Shown here: positions 61,069 to 64,000 of the stretch, in pieces
Position numbering within the stretch: the stretch's first letter is position 1
Layout of the letters: the number at the start of each line of letters is the position of its first letter
DNA from: Lyngbya sp. CCAP 1446/10
GTDB taxonomy: Bacteria > Cyanobacteriota > Cyanobacteriia > Cyanobacteriales > Microcoleaceae
Length of the DNA: 64,000 nucleotides
Reading direction: 5' to 3'
Assembly: GCF_026130175.1 (NCBI RefSeq)
Contig: NZ_JAIGNI010000003.1
Location: forward strand, 1-64,000
Notes under the pieces: model-generated
The model's input: only the letters and a program-made list of their open reading frames with translations
Database searches by the model: none
Told to the model about the DNA's origin: nothing
Program-made: the position numbers and the translations under genes

Positions 61069-62333
61069 ACTTTTAAAACTTCAACGAATTCGCCGGGCCA
61101 AACCCAGGTTTCCGTTGGTGGCAAAACTGCTAAACCAGTTGTATTGGCGAGGTTAATTAAATTGGCTGAATTTTGGCTGCCACTAGCAGGTTCAAATTCC
61201 CAGACTCCGGCAACTAAATGTAGTTTACCCCAAATGTAAGTTTCGCGCTTGCCGTGTGATCGCAATTCAACATCACATCGAGCCCGCACAAACTCCGGGC
61301 CCCAAGCATCCGCGCCCAGCCCAGACATCTTTCGCAAAGCAGGCACAACAAAGCGCCAACAACAAACTAAAGCTGAAACCGGATTTCCCGGCAAACCAAA
61401 ATAGAGACAATCCGAACTCGAAATCGGCGAATCGGATTTTTTTTCATCTCGTTTAAACTGAGCAAACGTTAAAGGTTTTCCCGGCTTGATCGCCACAGAG
61501 CTTATGTGAATCTGACCTCCCAAATTAGCCAATATTTGATCAATATAATCGTAATCTCCTACCGATACACCGCCAGTCGAAAGTACCACATCTGCGGTAG
61601 AAACAGCCTTAGCGATTGCCTTGGTTAGCGCATCTTTACTGTCAGGAACAATCCCCAAGCGAATCGGCTCAAATCCCATTTGCGCCAACAAAACAGTCAA
61701 AGCATATTGATTCGAGTCAACCAGTTTTCCCGGTGCTAAAGGTTCGTCTGGCGATACCAATTCATCACCAGTCGAAAAAATTGCTACTCGCAAACGCCGA
61801 TAAACTGGAACTTGAATGCACTGTGCAGTTGCTAATACCGCTATTTCTGGGGCGTTGATAATTGTACCAGGAGTTAGCAAAGTTGTTCCTGCTTGATAAA
61901 AAGCGCCTTTGTGCCTGACAAATGCTTGCGGCTTTTCAGGACAAACTAGGATAAAAATACGATCGCCCTCACGCCTTGTTTCTTCCTGCATTATCACCGT
62001 ATCAGCACCATCCGGCATCATCGCACCCGTAAAAATCCGTGCTGCTTGGCCCGATTGTACCGTACTTTGAGGCAGATATCCCGCTGGAATATCCTCAACT
62101 ACTTCAAGTACCGCTGGTTTTTCGGCGCTGCAATTTTCCACATCAGCAAACCGCACCGCGTACCCATCCATTGCCGAATTGTCCCAATAGGGAAAATCGA
62201 GGGAACCGGTGACGGATGCAGCCAAAATGCGCCCCGATGCTGCCAACAAGTCTACAATTTCTACATCCCGCTGACTGTCGAGGGGTTGCGCTAAATTTAG
62301 AACGATCGATTCTGCTTCTTTTACTGACAGCAT
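61059..62333 (-). CDS. moeA: Molybdopterin molybdenumtransferase
   Basis: This ~424-residue enzyme inserts molybdate into adenylated molybdopterin, the last step before Mo cofactor is supplied to NarB. Visible motifs: DNSAMDGYAVR, RIFTGAMMPDGADTVIMQEE, FSTGDELVSP, STGGVSVGDYDYI and GLPGNPVSALV. ATG 62333 (MLSVKEAESIVLN) is preferred, with AGGGTGA upstream; an in-frame start at 62354 adds 7 residues. It lies downstream of the nitrate genes on the opposite strand. Its promoter region is shared with the divergent membrane gene. Confidence 0.95.
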   Translation of the reverse strand: MLSVKEAESIVLNLAQPLDSQRDVEIVDLLAASGRILAASVTGSLDFPYWDNSAMDGYAVRFADVENCSAEKPAVLEVVEDIPAGYLPQSTVQSGQAARIFTGAMMPDGADTVIMQEETRREGDRIFILVCPEKPQAFVRHKGAFYQAGTTLLTPGTIINAPEIAVLATAQCIQVPVYRRLRVAIFSTGDELVSPDEPLAPGKLVDSNQYALTVLLAQMGFEPIRLGIVPDSKDALTKAIAKAVSTADVVLSTGGVSVGDYDYIDQILANLGGQIHISSVAIKPGKPLTFAQFKRDEKKSDSPISSSDCLYFGLPGNPVSALVCCWRFVVPALRKMSGLGADAWGPEFVRARCDVELRSHGKRETYIWGKLHLVAGVWEFEPASGSQNSANLINLANTTGLAVLPPTETWVWPGEFVEVLKVSQ

Positions 62334-62445
62334 CAGTGTCACCCTGTTTGACAAGACTCTTCTTAGTTTAGCAAATCAGCAGCTATAGTGGAAAAGTATT
62401 TTTTTATTCGGCTGCGGTAAACTTTCCTTTCGTTGTCCCTCGCTT

Positions 62446-63066
62446 ATGACTATTTTTCGCTCAGCTTTTCGACTCAATTGTTTGTCTCTCTTGCTGGTGG
62501 GATTTCTGGTTGTCTTGACTCAGTTGTCAGGCTTGCAAGTCAGCGATTTATTTTTTCACCCTTTTTTCTCCCCCAATCCCAATGTCGCCTTATTAACTCG
62601 CACATTTCAAGTATTATGTGCTGTACCAGTCATTGTTTGTAGCTTTAGCTATGGATTGGCTAACACTATGCAGCCGCGCCCTTCAAAACATCGATTTATT
62701 CTGTTCTCTGCTTTGTTGACAGGCGCATTTCTGATCAATGAAATTTACAGGATTCATCTATACATTGGCGCTTTGGGAATTCGCAAGTTAGGAGTTAGTT
62801 TGCTGTACGCTATTTTTGTCTTCTCCTACGGATGGTTTTTTCGGCGAGAACTAAAGTCTACTCCCTACAAAATCTTGTTAGCTGGATTGGGCTTGTTGTT
62901 TTTTGCGATCGGCATGGACGCGCTGCATTTAAAAAGTAAAATATTAGCTAGTATGTTAGAAGGAGTTCCTAAGTTGTTGAGTGAAATCAATATTGCATTT
63001 TATTATTGGTATGTCTGCAAATCTTTCCTCGAAAAAGCTTTTTACGACCAGATAAACAGGTTTTAA
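62446..63066 (+). CDS. Multi-span membrane protein of an unnamed family (paralogue 2)
   Basis: This 206-residue protein has about six hydrophobic helices and is homologous to the protein at 20335-20967. Aligned landmarks are KHRFILFSALLTGAFLINEIYR, FRRELKSTPYKILLAGLGLLF and SMLEGVPKLLSEINIAFYYW. The first ~70 residues are poorly conserved between the two. The repeated N-E-x-x-R within a helix and the LEGxPKLLS loop are the best candidate functional sites. Function not recognised. Divergent from moeA. Confidence 0.65.
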   Translation: MTIFRSAFRLNCLSLLLVGFLVVLTQLSGLQVSDLFFHPFFSPNPNVALLTRTFQVLCAVPVIVCSFSYGLANTMQPRPSKHRFILFSALLTGAFLINEIYRIHLYIGALGIRKLGVSLLYAIFVFSYGWFFRRELKSTPYKILLAGLGLLFFAIGMDALHLKSKILASMLEGVPKLLSEINIAFYYWYVCKSFLEKAFYDQINRF

Positions 63067-63211
63067 TAACTTTGTGATATAATGCTAGCACAAGGATCTC
63101 CCAAAATCTTCCCGCTTCAAAAATAGCATTTCGACTTTACGATTTATACAACCTGCATCGATCGAGGTTTATCTGCGATTAAAATACTCCAAGTGCAGCC
63201 TCTAAAATACC

Positions 63212-63802
63212 ATGTTAGCAGTCACCATTAACTTTAATGCGATCGCCCAAATCACCGACGACCAATTTTATCAACTGTGTCGCCAAAACCCCGATGTCAA
63301 ATTTGAACGCAACGCCAAAGGAGAAATCACCGTCATGTCACCCACAGGAGGAGAAACCGGCAATTACAATTCCGAAATTAATGCAGATTTTGTGATTTGG
63401 AACCGACAAGCTAAACTGGGAGTTTGTTTCGATTCTTCAACTTGTTTCAAACTACCCAGCGGTGCAAATCGTTCTCCCGATGTCTCTTGGATTAAACAAG
63501 ACAGATGGGATGCACTCACCCCCGAACAAAAACAAAAATTTCCTCCCATCGCCCCAGATTTTGTCTTGGAGTTAATGTCGCCGACTGACAGTCTCAAAGA
63601 TACTCAAAACAAAATGCAAGAATACATGGACAACCAAGTAAAATTAGGCTGGTTAATCAATCGTAAAACGCGCCGAGTTGAAATCTACCGCCAAGGACAA
63701 GAAACAGAAATTCTGGAATATCCGACAGAACTTTCAGGAGAAGACATTTTGCCCGGTTTCGTGCTAAACTTGCAAGCAGTCTGGCCTGTAATGCAAAATT
63801 AG
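63212..63802 (+). CDS. Uma2-family (DUF820) putative endonuclease
   Basis: This 196-residue PD-(D/E)xK-fold protein of the large cyanobacterial Uma2 family has motifs FERNAKGEITVMSPTGGETG, then NRSPDVSWIKQDRW (Asp of the nuclease core), PDFVLELMSPTDSLKDTQNKMQEYMDNQVKLGWLI (Glu and Lys sites) and RRVEIYRQGQ. Uma2 proteins are expanded in cyanobacteria and may be selfish or regulatory; activity is largely unproven. It is followed by a tandem near-identical copy. Confidence 0.88.
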   Translation: MLAVTINFNAIAQITDDQFYQLCRQNPDVKFERNAKGEITVMSPTGGETGNYNSEINADFVIWNRQAKLGVCFDSSTCFKLPSGANRSPDVSWIKQDRWDALTPEQKQKFPPIAPDFVLELMSPTDSLKDTQNKMQEYMDNQVKLGWLINRKTRRVEIYRQGQETEILEYPTELSGEDILPGFVLNLQAVWPVMQN

Positions 63803-63892
63803 GTTTTACAAGATTTTTTGGCGAACAGACAACCTGCATCGATCGACGTTCATCTGCACTTAAAATAATCCAAATGCAGCCTCTAAAATACC

Positions 63893-64000
63893 ATGCTAGC
63901 AGTCACCATTAACTTTAATGCGATCGCCCAAATCACCGACGACCAATTTTATCAACTGTGTCGCCAAAACCCCGATGTCAAATTTGAACGCAACGCCAAA
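63893..64000 (+). CDS. Second Uma2-family gene, partial at window end
   Basis: ATG 63893 opens a frame whose 36 visible codons (MLAVTINFNAIAQITDDQFY...) match the start of the preceding Uma2 gene at every residue. At DNA level I see one substitution near the start (GTTAGC to GCTAGC). The ~60 bp upstream (CAACCTGCATCGATCGA...CTCTAAAATACCATG) are also duplicated with a few changes. The repeat period is 681 bp. The rest lies beyond the window. Confidence 0.88.
   Translation, partial: MLAVTINFNAIAQITDDQFYQLCRQNPDVKFERNAK

Overview
This window looks like a stretch of chromosome from a filamentous, non-heterocystous cyanobacterium of the Microcoleus/Oscillatoria/Phormidium type. The evidence is the very frequent GCGATCGC (HIP1) octamer, cyanobacterial markers (ndhL with a DUF3007 gene and trpA, narB and nrtABCD, a ferredoxin-dependent nirA, a CrtISO-like oxidoreductase, a PEP-CTERM surface protein), HAMP histidine kinases, a zinc-ribbon/kinase/WD40 fusion, and dense heptanucleotide tandem repeats (STRR) with small inverted-repeat elements between genes. 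The genus is an inference; no rRNA is present.

Layout. 1-2.1 kb: an accessory island read leftward, in which a DUF262 gene overlaps a HEPN gene by 4 bp (probable defence or toxin-type pair) and is followed by a monooxygenase gene cut off next to an IS transposase end. 2.5-8.5 kb: Ca2+/H+ antiporter, a tandem-repeat block, a decayed tnpB right end, a Ser/Thr kinase with seven WD40 repeats, TalC-type transaldolase, and a small protein with a perfect Shine-Dalgarno. 8.8-20.3 kb: pyrD, a GAF sensor with a heptamer repeat inside the coding frame, ABA4-like protein, LRR protein, a 31-residue membrane peptide, CrtISO-like enzyme, a cyanobacterial hypothetical and a pentapeptide-repeat protein. 20.3-27.3 kb: a multi-span membrane protein, ureDABC, and a single-chain MmeI-type restriction-modification enzyme. 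27.7-40.9 kb: two paralogous HAMP histidine kinases, an intron-less tRNA-Leu(UAA), ndhL-DUF3007-trpA, a LEA-like lipoprotein, a DUF697 GTPase, small toxin-antitoxin genes and a PrxQ-type peroxiredoxin. 41.3-45.7 kb: a duplicated-architecture C39-peptidase protein and a PEP-CTERM protein.

46.2-57.4 kb is the functional centre: nirA-nrtA-nrtB-nrtC-nrtD followed by narB, all on the + strand. Good NtcA boxes (GTA-N8-TAC) precede nirA and narB. Together these genes import nitrate by an ABC transporter and reduce it to ammonium with ferredoxin electrons. moeA, 4 kb downstream, makes the molybdenum cofactor that NarB needs, and ureDABC is a second nitrogen route. Two proteins here are enlarged: NirA carries a C-terminal [2Fe-2S] ferredoxin domain, and NrtD carries a membrane span, a Pro/Ala-rich linker and a further C-terminal domain, a layout resembling TonB. 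That NrtD fusion is the most unusual coding feature in the window.

57.4-64 kb: an RRM protein whose promoter spacer holds a perfect palindrome, psiE, rimM, a LuxR-type response regulator flanked by mirror-image purine/pyrimidine tracts, moeA, a paralogue of the 20.3-kb membrane protein, and a Uma2 gene whose near-identical tandem copy runs off the end of the window.
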